A stretch of 64,000 nt of DNA from Roseibium sediminis (GCF_008711325.1 NZ_VXDB01000005.1:173999-237998), one strand, 5' to 3'; numbered from the stretch's first letter, positions 54,225-63,334 are shown. Notes: generated by a model from the letters alone, not told the origin. Made by a program: numbers and translations.

Positions 54225-56501
54225 TCAGCCGTAACTCGCGACTTCCGATCCGGCCAAGGCTGCAATATTGAGAAGACCGCGCACAGTGATAGACGGCGTC
54301 ACCACATGCGCCCGATTACCCATCCCCATGAGGATTGGTCCAACTTCCAACCCTCCGGCGACCGACTTCAGGATATTCCGGACCGCACCAGCTGCATCGG
54401 TGTTTGAATAGACCAGAACATTGGCCTTGCCGGTCAGGCGAGAGCCGGGGAACAGGCGTTCCCGCAGTTCTGGGTCAAGGGCAGCATCCGTGTGCATTTC
54501 GCCTTCATACTCGAAGTCCGTCTCCATACCGTCGAGAATGGACAAGGTTTCGCGCATGACCCGACCTGATGCACAATCCAGATTGCCGAATTGGGAACCG
54601 GAACAAAGCCCGATCTTTGGCACGACGCCGAAGCGGCGCACGTGGCGGGCCGCAGCCAGGACCGTATCGGCCAACTCGCGACCCGTCGGCGTCACGTTCA
54701 CATGTGTGTCGGTCACGAACAAGGGGCCGTCATCCAGAATGACGAGCGACAAGGCACCGACCGGGTGAAGCTTGCCCGCGGACAGAACCTGGTTGATGAA
54801 GTCGAGGTGCCAGCGATACTGGCCAACTGTCCCGCAAATCATGCTGTCGGCTTCGCCGCGCTGAACCATGACGGCGGCAATGGCGGTCGTGTTCGTACGC
54901 AGGATGGATTTTGCAAGATCCGGCGTCACCCCCCGGCGAGCCATGAGGGTGTGATAGGTGCTCCAGTATTCATTGTAGCGCGGATCACTCTCCGGATTGA
55001 CGAGCTCGAAGTCTTCGCCGGGTCGGATCGTCAGACCTTCACGCTCGATCCGCGAGGTAATCACGTCGGCGCGGCCGATCAGGATCGGCTTGCTGACGGT
55101 CTCTTCCACCAGTGCCTGTGCCGCGCGCAAAACGCGTTCGTCTTCGCCTTCGGCAAACACGATCTTGCGGCTCGACCGTCGCGCGGCTTCAAACACGGGC
55201 CTCATGATCATTGCAGAGCGGGAGACTTCGGCACGAAGGGTTTCCAGATACCGCTGAAGGTCCAGTTCGCGCGTCGCGACGCCTGAAACGATGGCAGCTT
55301 CTGCAACTGCGAAAGCAACCGTCGGCAGGAGGCGCGGGTCGAAGGGTTTGGGGATCAGGTAGTCGGGACCAAAGGCCAGCCGCTCGCCACGATACGCCTG
55401 CCCAAGTTCGGCGGAGGCTGTCTTGCGGGCGAGCGCTGCGATTGCTTCCACACAAGCAATTTTCATATCATCGTTTATCTGCGTCGCGCCGGTATCCAGT
55501 GCTCCACGGAAAATGAAAGGGAAACACAAGACGTTGTTCACCTGATTAGGATAGTCGGAGCGACCCGTTGCGATCATGGCTCCCGGCGCGGCTTTCCGGG
55601 CTTCCTCCGGCATAATCTCCGGCACAGGGTTGGCCAGAGCGAAGATGATCGGGTTTTCCGCCATCCCTTTCACGTGTTCAGCACTCAGGGCACCCGGACC
55701 AGACAACCCGAGGAACATGTCGGCGCCTTTGAGTGCCTCTTCGATGGTTGTGCCTTCCGTGCCGTTGGCCAGCAGCCTTTGTTCGTCGGCAAGCTTTTCG
55801 CGGGCTGCATGCAGGATCCCCTTCCGGTCGAAGACACTGATATTTGCCAACGGGACGCCCATCTTGTGCAACATGGTCAGGCAGGCGACCCCGGCAGCTC
55901 CAGCTCCCAGTGCGACAATCCGGATGTCCTCGAATTTCTTGCCCGCAATCTTCAGGGCGTTGACGGCAGCCGCTGCCACGACGATCGCCGTCCCATGCTG
56001 GTCGTCGTGGAAAACCGGAATCCCCATCTTCTCACGGCAGATCCGTTCCACGGTAAAGCAGTCCGGCGCCTTGATGTCCTCAAGGTTCACAGCTCCAAAT
56101 GTCGGCTCCAGACGGCAGACAATCTCCGCGAGTTTCTCCGGGTCGGGCTCATCAATTTCAATGTCGAAGCAGTCCACCCCGGCAAATTTCTTGAACAGGA
56201 CCGCCTTGCCTTCCATGACAGGTTTGGAGGCCTGCGCACCGATATTGCCTAGTCCCAAGACCGCGGTGCCGTTCGAGATCACCGCCACCAAATTGTTCTT
56301 GGCGGTATAGCGGCGTGCATCGCCCGGGTTCTTTTCGATCTCAAGGCAGGCTTCTGCCACGCCGGGGGAATAGGCAAGGCTCAGATCCCGACCGGTAGCC
56401 ATGGGTTTTGTGGCCCTGATTTCCAGTTTTCCGGGTTTTGGAAACTCGTGATAATCGAGCGCGGCTTGCCGCTCAGGGGATTTTGGTTCGTTCGTAGTCA
56501 A
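54225..56501 (-). CDS. maeB: NADP-dependent malic enzyme with phosphotransacetylase-like domain
   Basis: This 758-aa enzyme converts malate to pyruvate, CO2 and NADPH. The N-terminal malic domain (about 1-430) has SLAYSPGVAEACLEI, the metal and substrate site VFHDDQHGTAIVVAA, and ALGAGAAGVACL for NADP. The C-terminal phosphotransacetylase-like domain (about 440-758) begins KIVFAEGEDERVLRAAQ and is regulatory in characterised two-domain MaeB proteins. It starts at TTG 56501 behind GGGAG. In this cluster it would turn the C4 acid produced by the beta-hydroxyaspartate cycle into pyruvate for biosynthesis. Confidence 0.93.
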   Translation of the reverse strand: MTTNEPKSPERQAALDYHEFPKPGKLEIRATKPMATGRDLSLAYSPGVAEACLEIEKNPGDARRYTAKNNLVAVISNGTAVLGLGNIGAQASKPVMEGKAVLFKKFAGVDCFDIEIDEPDPEKLAEIVCRLEPTFGAVNLEDIKAPDCFTVERICREKMGIPVFHDDQHGTAIVVAAAAVNALKIAGKKFEDIRIVALGAGAAGVACLTMLHKMGVPLANISVFDRKGILHAAREKLADEQRLLANGTEGTTIEEALKGADMFLGLSGPGALSAEHVKGMAENPIIFALANPVPEIMPEEARKAAPGAMIATGRSDYPNQVNNVLCFPFIFRGALDTGATQINDDMKIACVEAIAALARKTASAELGQAYRGERLAFGPDYLIPKPFDPRLLPTVAFAVAEAAIVSGVATRELDLQRYLETLRAEVSRSAMIMRPVFEAARRSSRKIVFAEGEDERVLRAAQALVEETVSKPILIGRADVITSRIEREGLTIRPGEDFELVNPESDPRYNEYWSTYHTLMARRGVTPDLAKSILRTNTTAIAAVMVQRGEADSMICGTVGQYRWHLDFINQVLSAGKLHPVGALSLVILDDGPLFVTDTHVNVTPTGRELADTVLAAARHVRRFGVVPKIGLCSGSQFGNLDCASGRVMRETLSILDGMETDFEYEGEMHTDAALDPELRERLFPGSRLTGKANVLVYSNTDAAGAVRNILKSVAGGLEVGPILMGMGNRAHVVTPSITVRGLLNIAALAGSEVASYG

Positions 56502-56704
56502 TTTCTAACTCCCATTCTTGTTGATGCTAAAAGGCGGCAGGTCGGTCATGCGGGAGACGAACACCGGTCGGGGTCAGGGCATCCGAACAGATGTGTCCGC
56601 AAAAGGATGGCTGCCGGGAAAAGGTGCAGGTGGGCCCTGTCGGGCGGCGCATTGATTGAAGAATTCGCAGAACCCCATCGAGGCTTGCTCGAACGGGCGG
56701 GACA

Positions 56705-57214
56705 TCACGTCGGCCTGTTCAAGAGAACAAGCGCGGGAAGCCAAGCGGTAAAAACACCGCTCATCAGAGTGGCAAGTGCAGTCGGTCTGACGAGCGAGCG
56801 TCCGACGGCAAGCATCAGAAAGTAAAGAAACCACAGGCCGGACCAAAGGGCCCAGGAAACACCGAGCCAAAGGTCCATCAGGTCTTCCGCCGCAATCAAG
56901 GTTCTTACGGCTTCCGGCAAGACGGAAATGGCTACGAAAAGGCTGAACCAACCGAGTCCGCGCCCGTCCGCGCCGGTAATCCGATTGCAGGCCACCCAAA
57001 GATAGGTGACGCTGAACAGAAGGGACATTGCGACCTCGCGCACATCACCAATGTCCTCGGCCCTGATCAGGGATAGAGCGGCCACCGCGGCAGTTATCGT
57101 CGCAGTGACCAGATTGATGATGACGATTTCCCTGTCGGAGATACGCCCGAACATCCAAATCCCGTTCAGGAAGAGAACCGCTCCGACAAAAAGGAGAGAC
57201 AGCGGCAAGAGCAT
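56705..57214 (-). CDS. UreI/AmiS family urea/amide channel
   Basis: This 169-aa membrane protein has six predicted helices and aligns by eye with Helicobacter UreI: GAVLFLNGIWMFGRI, LLFSVTYLWVACNRI, GLGWFSLFVAISVLPEAV and LGVSWALWSGLWFL all have UreI counterparts, including the Trp residues lining the pore. UreI and AmiS pass urea or short amides. It lies between bhcD (63 bp away) and maeB in the same direction, not in the urease operon. It lacks the His-rich loops that gate UreI by acid, so it may be constitutively open (inference). Confidence 0.82.
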   Translation of the reverse strand: MLLPLSLLFVGAVLFLNGIWMFGRISDREIVIINLVTATITAAVAALSLIRAEDIGDVREVAMSLLFSVTYLWVACNRITGADGRGLGWFSLFVAISVLPEAVRTLIAAEDLMDLWLGVSWALWSGLWFLYFLMLAVGRSLVRPTALATLMSGVFTAWLPALVLLNRPT

Positions 57215-57277
57215 GCTGGAAAGGACCCGATTGGGCAGGAGGTGCCGTAACCTGTGAACGAAGCGGCTGAAGCCGGT

Positions 57278-58243
57278 TCAAAAATCGACTTCGACCGCAA
57301 CGCCCTTTTCGACTGCAAGTGCAACAACTGCGCCGGCCACCGCGAGATCCTGCAATCCGACTCCGGTGCCGTCGAACATGGTGATTTCCTCATCCGATGT
57401 CCGGCCCGCATGGTCGCCGTTGATCACCGCGCCAAGCTCGACGATGTCGGTGTCCGCCAACGAGCCTGCAGCGATCGCGTGCTGGCATTCGCCGATGGTG
57501 ATCGACTGCGCCACTTCATCGGTGAAGCAGGTCGCCTTGGTAACAAGGGCCGGATCCAGTTCCTGTTTGCCCTTTGTGTCCGTTCCCATGCAGGCAAGGT
57601 GTGTGCCGGGCCGGACATGTTCGGCCAGGAGAATGGGAGCAAAGCTTGAGGTGATGGTGACGATGACGTCCGACTGCGCGCCAAGGTTCTCGAGCGAAAC
57701 GGATTCAAACGGCAATCCGAGGTCCTTCGCGACCTTTGCCAGACCCTCCAGTTTTTCGGGTGTCCGGTTCCAGGCAACGACTTTCCGGAAGTCGCGCTGG
57801 TCGGCAACGGCTCTCAACTGAAAGGCGGCCTGATGTCCAGCACCCACAATGCCAAGGACTTCGCTGTCCTTCCGGGAAAGGTGCGCCACCGAAACAGCAG
57901 CGGCGGATGCCGTGCGCAAGGCTGTCAGGAGGTTCCCGCCGACAACCGCCCTGCATTTCCCGGTGTCCGCGTCGAACAGGAAAACGGTCGACTGGTGATT
58001 TGTCAGACCCTTGGCGGCGTTGCCCGGCCAATAGCCACCCGACTTCAGACCAAGATTCAGGGCATCGCGATCAAAACCCGACTTGAAGCCATAAAGCGCA
58101 TCGGCATATCCGATAGCTTCGCGGATCACCGGAAAATTATAGGCTTTCCGGCTCGCCATGGAGGCGAACACCTTTTCAATGGCAGCATAGGATTCCTCGT
58201 GGCCAATGAGGGCCGGAATTACCTTTTCCGGGACGATGATCAT
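57278..58243 (-). CDS. bhcD: Iminosuccinate reductase
   Basis: This 321-aa enzyme of the ornithine cyclodeaminase/mu-crystallin family reduces iminosuccinate to aspartate with NADH in the beta-hydroxyaspartate cycle. It has GGNLLTALRTASAAAVSVAH (about 102-121), the Rossmann motif GIVGAGHQAAFQ (about 132-143), VAWNRTPEKL, GTHLACMGTDTKGKQELDP and FDGTGVGLQDLAVA. It starts at ATG 58243 with AAGGA. It is the last of bhcABCD, in the same order as in Paracoccus denitrificans. Confidence 0.92.
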   Translation of the reverse strand: MIIVPEKVIPALIGHEESYAAIEKVFASMASRKAYNFPVIREAIGYADALYGFKSGFDRDALNLGLKSGGYWPGNAAKGLTNHQSTVFLFDADTGKCRAVVGGNLLTALRTASAAAVSVAHLSRKDSEVLGIVGAGHQAAFQLRAVADQRDFRKVVAWNRTPEKLEGLAKVAKDLGLPFESVSLENLGAQSDVIVTITSSFAPILLAEHVRPGTHLACMGTDTKGKQELDPALVTKATCFTDEVAQSITIGECQHAIAAGSLADTDIVELGAVINGDHAGRTSDEEITMFDGTGVGLQDLAVAGAVVALAVEKGVAVEVDF

Positions 58244-58343
58244 GAATTTGGGTCCTTGCGTGATCGTGCAGAGAGGCCAGCTGCGCCGACCTCCCTCCTT
58301 GCGGTAATGTTTGAAAACCAGCCGGGCTGTGTGTTGCCGCTTG

Positions 58344-59507
58344 TCAGTAGGCCTTGCCGCGAGCAGAGACCGGCCAGACGGTCTCGACCTTGCCATTGCG
58401 AACGCCGACATACCAGTCGTGCACATTGGCGGTCGGATCACAGTGGCCGGGGACAAGACGCAGCTTTTCGCCAACCTTCAGAGCGCCGTTCTTGTCCTCG
58501 ATCACCCCGTGCTCGTCAGAACACTTGATGTATTTGACGTCGTCGCGGCCGTAGATGAAGGGAAGACCGCTGTCGACTGACTGAGCCTTCAGGCCTGCGT
58601 CACAGATCGCCTTGTCAGCCTTTGCGTGGCTCATGATCTGGGTGAGGATGAAGAAGGCATTCTCCCACTCGCCCTGATCAATGCGCTTGCCGTCCTTGTC
58701 GAGAATGCGTCCGTAGTCAGCATCCATGAAGGCGTAGGAACCGCACTGCAGTTCATTATAGACGCCCGAGTTGGATTCAAAATAGTAGGACCCGGTACCG
58801 CCGCCGGAGACCAGTTCCGGCTCAAGACCAACCGATGTCAGTGCCTTAACGGCAGATTCGACCATTTCGATGGCTCTGTCGAGTTTCGCCTTGCGGTCCT
58901 CGTACTTGTCGAGGTGCTGCATGGCGCCCTGATAGGCCTGGATGCCCGTGAACTTCAAACCCGGAGCGGCATTGATCGCCTGTGCAAGCGCAACGACGTC
59001 CTGAGACGTGGTGACGCCGCAGCGGCCTGCGCCACAATCGATCTCGACAAAGACTTCCAGAACTGTGCCGTGCTTTTGCGCAGCCGCAGACAGTTCTGCC
59101 ACATTGTCGATGTCGTCCACGCACACGATGATGCGCGAGCCGAGCTTGGGCAACTGGGCAAGACGATCAATCTTACGCGGGTCACGTACCTGATTGGAAA
59201 CAAGAACATCCTTGATGCCGCCGCGGACGAAGACTTCGGCTTCCGAAACCTTCTGGCAGCAGACGCCGATCGCACCGCCAAGCTTCTCCTGCAGTTTCGC
59301 CACGTCAACGGACTTGTGCATCTTGCCATGCACCCGATGGCGCATGCCGTGGGCTTTCGCATAGTCGCCCATCTTCTTGATGTTGCGCTCCAGCGCGTCA
59401 AGATCAAGCACAAGGCACGGGGTCTGGATATCGGCTTCATCCATGCCCGGCACGGCAGGGACGTCAAAACCGACTTCAAGATTGTCGAAATTGGTATGTG
59501 CGTTCAT
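58344..59507 (-). CDS. bhcC: Beta-hydroxyaspartate aldolase
   Basis: This 387-aa fold-III PLP enzyme joins glyoxylate and glycine to form (2R,3S)-beta-hydroxyaspartate, the first step of the cycle. It is D-threonine-aldolase-like: LVLDLDALERNIKKMGDYA, the PLP lysine in RVHGKMHKSVDVA (about 57-69), VEIDCGAGRCGV and LVSGGGTGSYYFES, with the C-terminal metal-binding His/Asp region KYIKCSDEHGV and VPGHCDPT. It starts at ATG 59507 after GGGAG; 14 bases separate it from bhcB. Confidence 0.93.
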   Translation of the reverse strand: MNAHTNFDNLEVGFDVPAVPGMDEADIQTPCLVLDLDALERNIKKMGDYAKAHGMRHRVHGKMHKSVDVAKLQEKLGGAIGVCCQKVSEAEVFVRGGIKDVLVSNQVRDPRKIDRLAQLPKLGSRIIVCVDDIDNVAELSAAAQKHGTVLEVFVEIDCGAGRCGVTTSQDVVALAQAINAAPGLKFTGIQAYQGAMQHLDKYEDRKAKLDRAIEMVESAVKALTSVGLEPELVSGGGTGSYYFESNSGVYNELQCGSYAFMDADYGRILDKDGKRIDQGEWENAFFILTQIMSHAKADKAICDAGLKAQSVDSGLPFIYGRDDVKYIKCSDEHGVIEDKNGALKVGEKLRLVPGHCDPTANVHDWYVGVRNGKVETVWPVSARGKAY

Positions 59508-59521
59508 TTGGATCACTCCCT

Positions 59522-60490
59522 TCAGCTGAGCCAGGGCAGTTTGTCGAGGTCGACATTGCCGCCGGTAATCACGATGCCGACGCGCTTTCCCTTGAAAGTG
59601 CCAGCATTCTTCAAAACAGTGGCGAGCGGGACGGCGGAGCTTGGCTCCATGACCACGCGCAGGTGCTTCCAGATCAGTTTCATGGCGTCGATGATTTCCG
59701 GATCCGAAGCGGTGAAAATGTCCGAGACGTGGTTGGACACGAAGTGCCAGGTCAGGTCCTTCAAGGGGACGAGCAGGCCGTCGGCGATGGTCTTTGGAGC
59801 GTCATCGGCAATGATGTAGCCTGCCTTAAAGCTGCGATATGCGTCGTCCGCCTGCTCCGGCTCTGCCGCAATGACCTTTGTTTCGGGCGCTAGGGTCGAC
59901 AGGGTCAGGCAGGTGCCGGAGATCATGCCGCCGCCACCGATTGGAGCCACGACATAGTCGAGGCCATCGGTCTGCTCCATCATCTCCTTCGCACAAGTCG
60001 CTTGCCCTGCGATCACGCGGTGATCGTTGTAGGGATGGACAAAATCGCCACCGGTCTTTTGCTGGACTTCGGTAAACGTGGCTTCACGTGACGAGGTGGA
60101 AGGTTCGCACTCGGTGATCACGCCGCCGTAGCGACGCACAGTGTCCTTCTTGGCCTGAGGGGCTGTACGCGGCATCACCACATTGCATGGGATCCCGCGC
60201 AACATGGCCGCGTAGGACAGGCAGGACGCATGGTTGCCGGAAGAGTGCGTGGCCACACCCTTCCTGGCCTGTGCCTCGTCGAGCCCGAAGACCGCATTCG
60301 TGGCCCCGCGTACCTTGAAGGCGCCTGGCTCCTGAAAGTTCTCGCACTTGAAGAACAGCTGTGCGCCGGTCAGGTCGTTCAGGTAGTCGGAAGTGCGAAT
60401 GGGCGTGCGCCGGATATGCGGCTGGATCCGCTCATGCGCCGCCAGCATGTCGTCATAGGTTGGGATATACATGTCTGCTGCATCCGACAT
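59522..60490 (-). CDS. bhcB: Beta-hydroxyaspartate dehydratase
   Basis: This 322-aa serine/threonine-dehydratase-fold enzyme removes water from beta-hydroxyaspartate to give iminosuccinate. It has the PLP lysine in GAFKVRGATNAV (about 57-68), THSSGNHASCLSYAA, the phosphate loop VVAPIGGGGMISG and the C-terminal GIVITGGNVD. The start overlaps the bhcA stop (TGATG). Generic annotation would say threonine dehydratase or serine racemase; the neighbours give the specific role. Confidence 0.93.
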   Translation of the reverse strand: MSDAADMYIPTYDDMLAAHERIQPHIRRTPIRTSDYLNDLTGAQLFFKCENFQEPGAFKVRGATNAVFGLDEAQARKGVATHSSGNHASCLSYAAMLRGIPCNVVMPRTAPQAKKDTVRRYGGVITECEPSTSSREATFTEVQQKTGGDFVHPYNDHRVIAGQATCAKEMMEQTDGLDYVVAPIGGGGMISGTCLTLSTLAPETKVIAAEPEQADDAYRSFKAGYIIADDAPKTIADGLLVPLKDLTWHFVSNHVSDIFTASDPEIIDAMKLIWKHLRVVMEPSSAVPLATVLKNAGTFKGKRVGIVITGGNVDLDKLPWLS

Positions 60491-61680
60491 CAGGCTGCAT
60501 CCTTCTGAGCCATCGCCGAATGACCGCGATAGTAGTCCTGCGCGGCGGCAACGCCCGAGCCAAGACGGATGTCGAGACCAAGGTCGGCCATCGTCATTTC
60601 AGCAGCAGCAATGCCGGAAAGCGCCATGACGTCGGTCAGCGAGCCGAGATGCCCGATGCGGAACACCTTGCCGGCCACATCGCCCAGCCCGACACCGAAC
60701 GCGACATTGTACTTCTTTGCCGCATGGGTAACGATGTCGGTCGCGTTGAACCCTTCCGGGGTGAGGATCGCGCTGACGGTTTCCGAATAAAGCGACGGAT
60801 CCTTGGCGCAAAGCTTCATGTTCCAGGCGGCAACCGCGCGCCGAACACCTTCTGCGATGCGGTGATGGCGAGCAAAGACGTTTTCCAACCCTTCGCCCTC
60901 AAGCATCTTGATCGCAGTATCCAGACCGCGAATGAGGTTCGCCGGGGGCGTATAAGGGAAGCCGCCGGTTGCGTTCGTCTTCTGCATGTCCTTGAAGTCA
61001 AAGAAGCATCGATAGGACTTGGCTTCCGCCGTGATCTGCATGGCCTTCTGGCTGATGCCCAGGATGGCAAGGCCGGAGGGCAGCATGAACCCCTTCTGCG
61101 AGCCTGTTACGGCAGCATCAACGCCCCACTCGTCCATACGGAAATCCATGGAGGCGATGGAGCTCACGCCATCGACAAACAGCAGGGCCGGGTGGTTGGA
61201 GGCATCCAGTGCCTTGCGAACGGCAGCGACATCCGAGCGAACCCCGGTGGCGGTCTCATTGTGGGTTACGAGGACCGCCTTGATTGCATGCGCCTTGTCA
61301 GCTGCAAAGGCTGCCGCGAATGCATCGACCGGTGCGCCCTTGCCCCACTCTTCCTTGATGATTTCGACGTTCATGCCATGGCGCTGGCAAAGGTCGATCC
61401 AGCGGTGGGAGAACATTCCGTGCCGTGCGGCGAGGATCGTGTCACCGGGTGAAAGCAGGTTGGTGATGGTCGCTTCCCATGCGCCAGTTCCAGTGGAGGG
61501 GAAAATGAAGGCCTCACCGGATGTCGTCTTGAGAATACGTTTCACACCTTCAAGCGCAGGGCGGAACATTTCGACAAATGTATCGGACCTGTGATCAATC
61601 GAAGGATTGCTGATAGCCCGGCGCAACTCCTCCGGGATATTTGTCGGTCCGGGGATGAATACGGGATTCTGGCTGAACAT
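60490..61680 (-). CDS. bhcA: Aspartate-glyoxylate aminotransferase
   Basis: This 396-aa class V aminotransferase makes glycine from glyoxylate using aspartate as donor, closing the beta-hydroxyaspartate cycle and releasing oxaloacetate. It has FIPGPTNIPEELRRA, STGTGAWEATITNLLSPGD, LLFVDGVSSIASMDFRMDEW, the PLP lysine in TGSQKGFMLPSG (about 194-205), and GHLGSLTDVMALSG. Standard tools would call it serine-glyoxylate or alanine-glyoxylate aminotransferase. It is the first gene of the operon, divergent from bhcR. Confidence 0.93.
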   Translation of the reverse strand: MFSQNPVFIPGPTNIPEELRRAISNPSIDHRSDTFVEMFRPALEGVKRILKTTSGEAFIFPSTGTGAWEATITNLLSPGDTILAARHGMFSHRWIDLCQRHGMNVEIIKEEWGKGAPVDAFAAAFAADKAHAIKAVLVTHNETATGVRSDVAAVRKALDASNHPALLFVDGVSSIASMDFRMDEWGVDAAVTGSQKGFMLPSGLAILGISQKAMQITAEAKSYRCFFDFKDMQKTNATGGFPYTPPANLIRGLDTAIKMLEGEGLENVFARHHRIAEGVRRAVAAWNMKLCAKDPSLYSETVSAILTPEGFNATDIVTHAAKKYNVAFGVGLGDVAGKVFRIGHLGSLTDVMALSGIAAAEMTMADLGLDIRLGSGVAAAQDYYRGHSAMAQKDAA

Positions 61681-61867
61681 CGATTTGCCCTACCTTCTGC
61701 TGTTCGGGAGTAACGCAGGGTAATTGGGAGGGCGTCGTCTTGACAATTTTTTTGAAAAAACATTTCATAAATACAAAAAACCGGGTTAGTGATTTGTAAT
61801 TTAATGATATTCGTATTTTTCATGATGTGAATGTCGTTTTCACTTTCTGTTTGATGGAGGTTGGTGA
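61681..61867. promoter_or_regulatory. bhcA-bhcR divergent control region
   Basis: This 187-bp A/T-rich spacer is where BhcR is expected to bind. On the plus strand TTGACA (61740-61745) with TTCATAAAT about 18 bases on could be the bhcR promoter. An imperfect palindrome TTCATGATGTGAA lies at 61819-61831. In Paracoccus, BhcR binds this spacer and glyoxylate weakens the binding. Confidence 0.5.
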
Positions 61868-62704
61868 ATGGCCGAGACCCAGAGAAAACGGGGGCGCCCA
61901 AAGGCGTTCTACGAAAAGCCGGAAACCACGACGATCAGGTCTCTGGATCGCGCAATGCATGTCCTGTCCGTGGTCTCGTCGTCCGCGGGAATGACACTCA
62001 GCCAGATTGCCGAGACGAGCAGGGAGACCGCTCCGACCGTCTACCGGATCCTCTCAACCTTGAAGCTTCACGCTATCGTTTCTTTCGACGAAAGCACACA
62101 AACCTGGCATGTTGGCCCCGGTGCTTTTCGAATTGGATCAGCCTTTCTTCGGCGGACACAGCTTCTGGAGCAGGGCCGCCCGGTCATGGAGCGGATCATG
62201 CAAAAGACCGGTGAGACGGCCAATCTTGCCATCATCGACAAGTCCGAAGTGGTATTTGTCAGTCAGGTTGAGACGCATGAGCCGATCCGTGCCTTCTTTC
62301 GCCCCGGCACCCGCGGGCCCGTTCATGCCTCGGGGATCGGCAAGGCGATCCTGGCGTATCTGTCTCCGGCTCAGCGGCAGGAGATACTGGGTCGCTCGCC
62401 GCTTGATCGGTTCACGGTCAAGACACTTACGGAGCAGATCGACCTCAATGCCCATCTTGATGCCTGCCAGAAAAATGGCTGGAGCATTGATGACGAGGAG
62501 AGAACGCTTGGCATGCGGTGCATTGCGGCGCCCATCTTCAATCACGACGGACAGCCGATCGCCGGCATATCGGTTTCGGGCCCAACGGTTCGCATGTTGG
62601 CAGAGGATGACGAAAAGATCGGTCGGTTGATCCGTGAGGCTGCTGACGAGATCACAAGGGCAATTGGCGGGTTACCACCCTCCGCCCGACAGGATGTGGA
62701 ATGA
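61868..62704 (+). CDS. bhcR: IclR-type regulator of the beta-hydroxyaspartate cycle
   Basis: This 278-aa IclR regulator has an N-terminal winged helix (IRSLDRAMHVLSVVSSSAG, then MTLSQIAETS and TAPTVYRILSTL, about 22-67) and an IclR effector domain with ETANLAIIDKSEVVFVSQVE, RGPVHASGIGKAILAYL and LGMRCIAAPIFNHDGQPIAG. The basic N-terminus is MAETQRKRGRPKA. It is divergent from bhcA as in Paracoccus, where BhcR controls the operon in response to glyoxylate. It starts at ATG 61868 with GGAGG. Confidence 0.9.
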   Translation: MAETQRKRGRPKAFYEKPETTTIRSLDRAMHVLSVVSSSAGMTLSQIAETSRETAPTVYRILSTLKLHAIVSFDESTQTWHVGPGAFRIGSAFLRRTQLLEQGRPVMERIMQKTGETANLAIIDKSEVVFVSQVETHEPIRAFFRPGTRGPVHASGIGKAILAYLSPAQRQEILGRSPLDRFTVKTLTEQIDLNAHLDACQKNGWSIDDEERTLGMRCIAAPIFNHDGQPIAGISVSGPTVRMLAEDDEKIGRLIREAADEITRAIGGLPPSARQDVE

Positions 62705-62730
62705 AGATTTTTCAAGATTTGTCTGAATGA

Positions 62731-62776
62731 TAGGTCATTTTCAGGAAAAACAAGAAGCAGATTGCGAAATGACCTA
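62731..62776. promoter_or_regulatory. Ten-base inverted repeat upstream of allA
   Basis: TAGGTCATTT (62731-62740) and AAATGACCTA (62767-62776) are exact inverted repeats separated by 26 bases, 27 to 117 bp after bhcR and 72 bp before allA. The spacing suggests two half-sites of an operator or a looped RNA; the regulator is unknown. Confidence 0.6.
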
Positions 62777-62848
62777 GGGTCTCGATAGCTTTCGAATGTG
62801 CAAAGTTCCTGCCTGTACTTGATCTCAAGCTCGGGTGAGGACGGTTAC

Positions 62849-63334
62849 GTGAATAAGTTGAAAGCAAGTCAGTTGTCGCAGGATGTATTTGGCGAGTATG
62901 GGCAGGTAATTCAAAAAGGTGGCGCGAAGTCTTTTCCGATCAACGCGGGCAACTGCACGCGTTATCATGACCTCGTCACGATTGATGTCACCGGCGAGGA
63001 ATGCCGCCCCATCGTCAGCATCGTAAGCGGGAAACCCTACGACTTGCCGGTCGAGGTTCCAATGGTTGAGCGGCACCCTTTCGGGAGCCAGGCTTTTATT
63101 CCAACCGGCAACAACCGGTTTCTGGTCGTTGTGTGCCGCGATGTGGACGGCGTTCCCGTGGAGCCAAAAGCCTTCATCACCAGTCCGGGGCAGGGGGTGA
63201 ATATCGCGCGCAATGTCTGGCACGGGATACTGACGCCATTGGATGGCCAGTCTGACTTCGTTGTGGTCGATTGGGCCGGCAAGGGGGTAAATCTGGAAGA
63301 ACACTTCTTCGAAACGCCTTACCAAGTCTCCTGA
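62849..63334 (+). CDS. allA: Ureidoglycolate lyase
   Basis: This 161-aa cupin-like enzyme splits ureidoglycolate into glyoxylate and urea. Family features are FGEYGQVIQKGG (about 14-25), the conserved PIVSIVSGKP, VPMVERHPFGSQAFIPT (about 66-82), FLVVVCRD, and GVNIARNVWHGILTPL with VVDWAGKGVNLEEH. It starts at GTG 62849 with GTGAGG. Placed just behind bhcR, it makes the exact substrate of the Bhc pathway. Confidence 0.93.
   Translation: MNKLKASQLSQDVFGEYGQVIQKGGAKSFPINAGNCTRYHDLVTIDVTGEECRPIVSIVSGKPYDLPVEVPMVERHPFGSQAFIPTGNNRFLVVVCRDVDGVPVEPKAFITSPGQGVNIARNVWHGILTPLDGQSDFVVVDWAGKGVNLEEHFFETPYQVS

Noticed and set aside
58626..59819. A 397-codon open frame on the plus strand opposite bhcC
   Set aside because: It is the shadow of a strongly recognisable PLP enzyme in GC-rich DNA, has no ribosome site and no family character. 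The same holds for 60361-61452 opposite bhcA and 19963-21309 opposite smoE.
58344..61680. Generic D-threonine aldolase, threonine dehydratase and serine-glyoxylate aminotransferase genes for amino-acid breakdown
   Set aside because: The order bhcA-bhcB-bhcC-bhcD with a divergent IclR gene equals the beta-hydroxyaspartate locus, so the specific names fit better.
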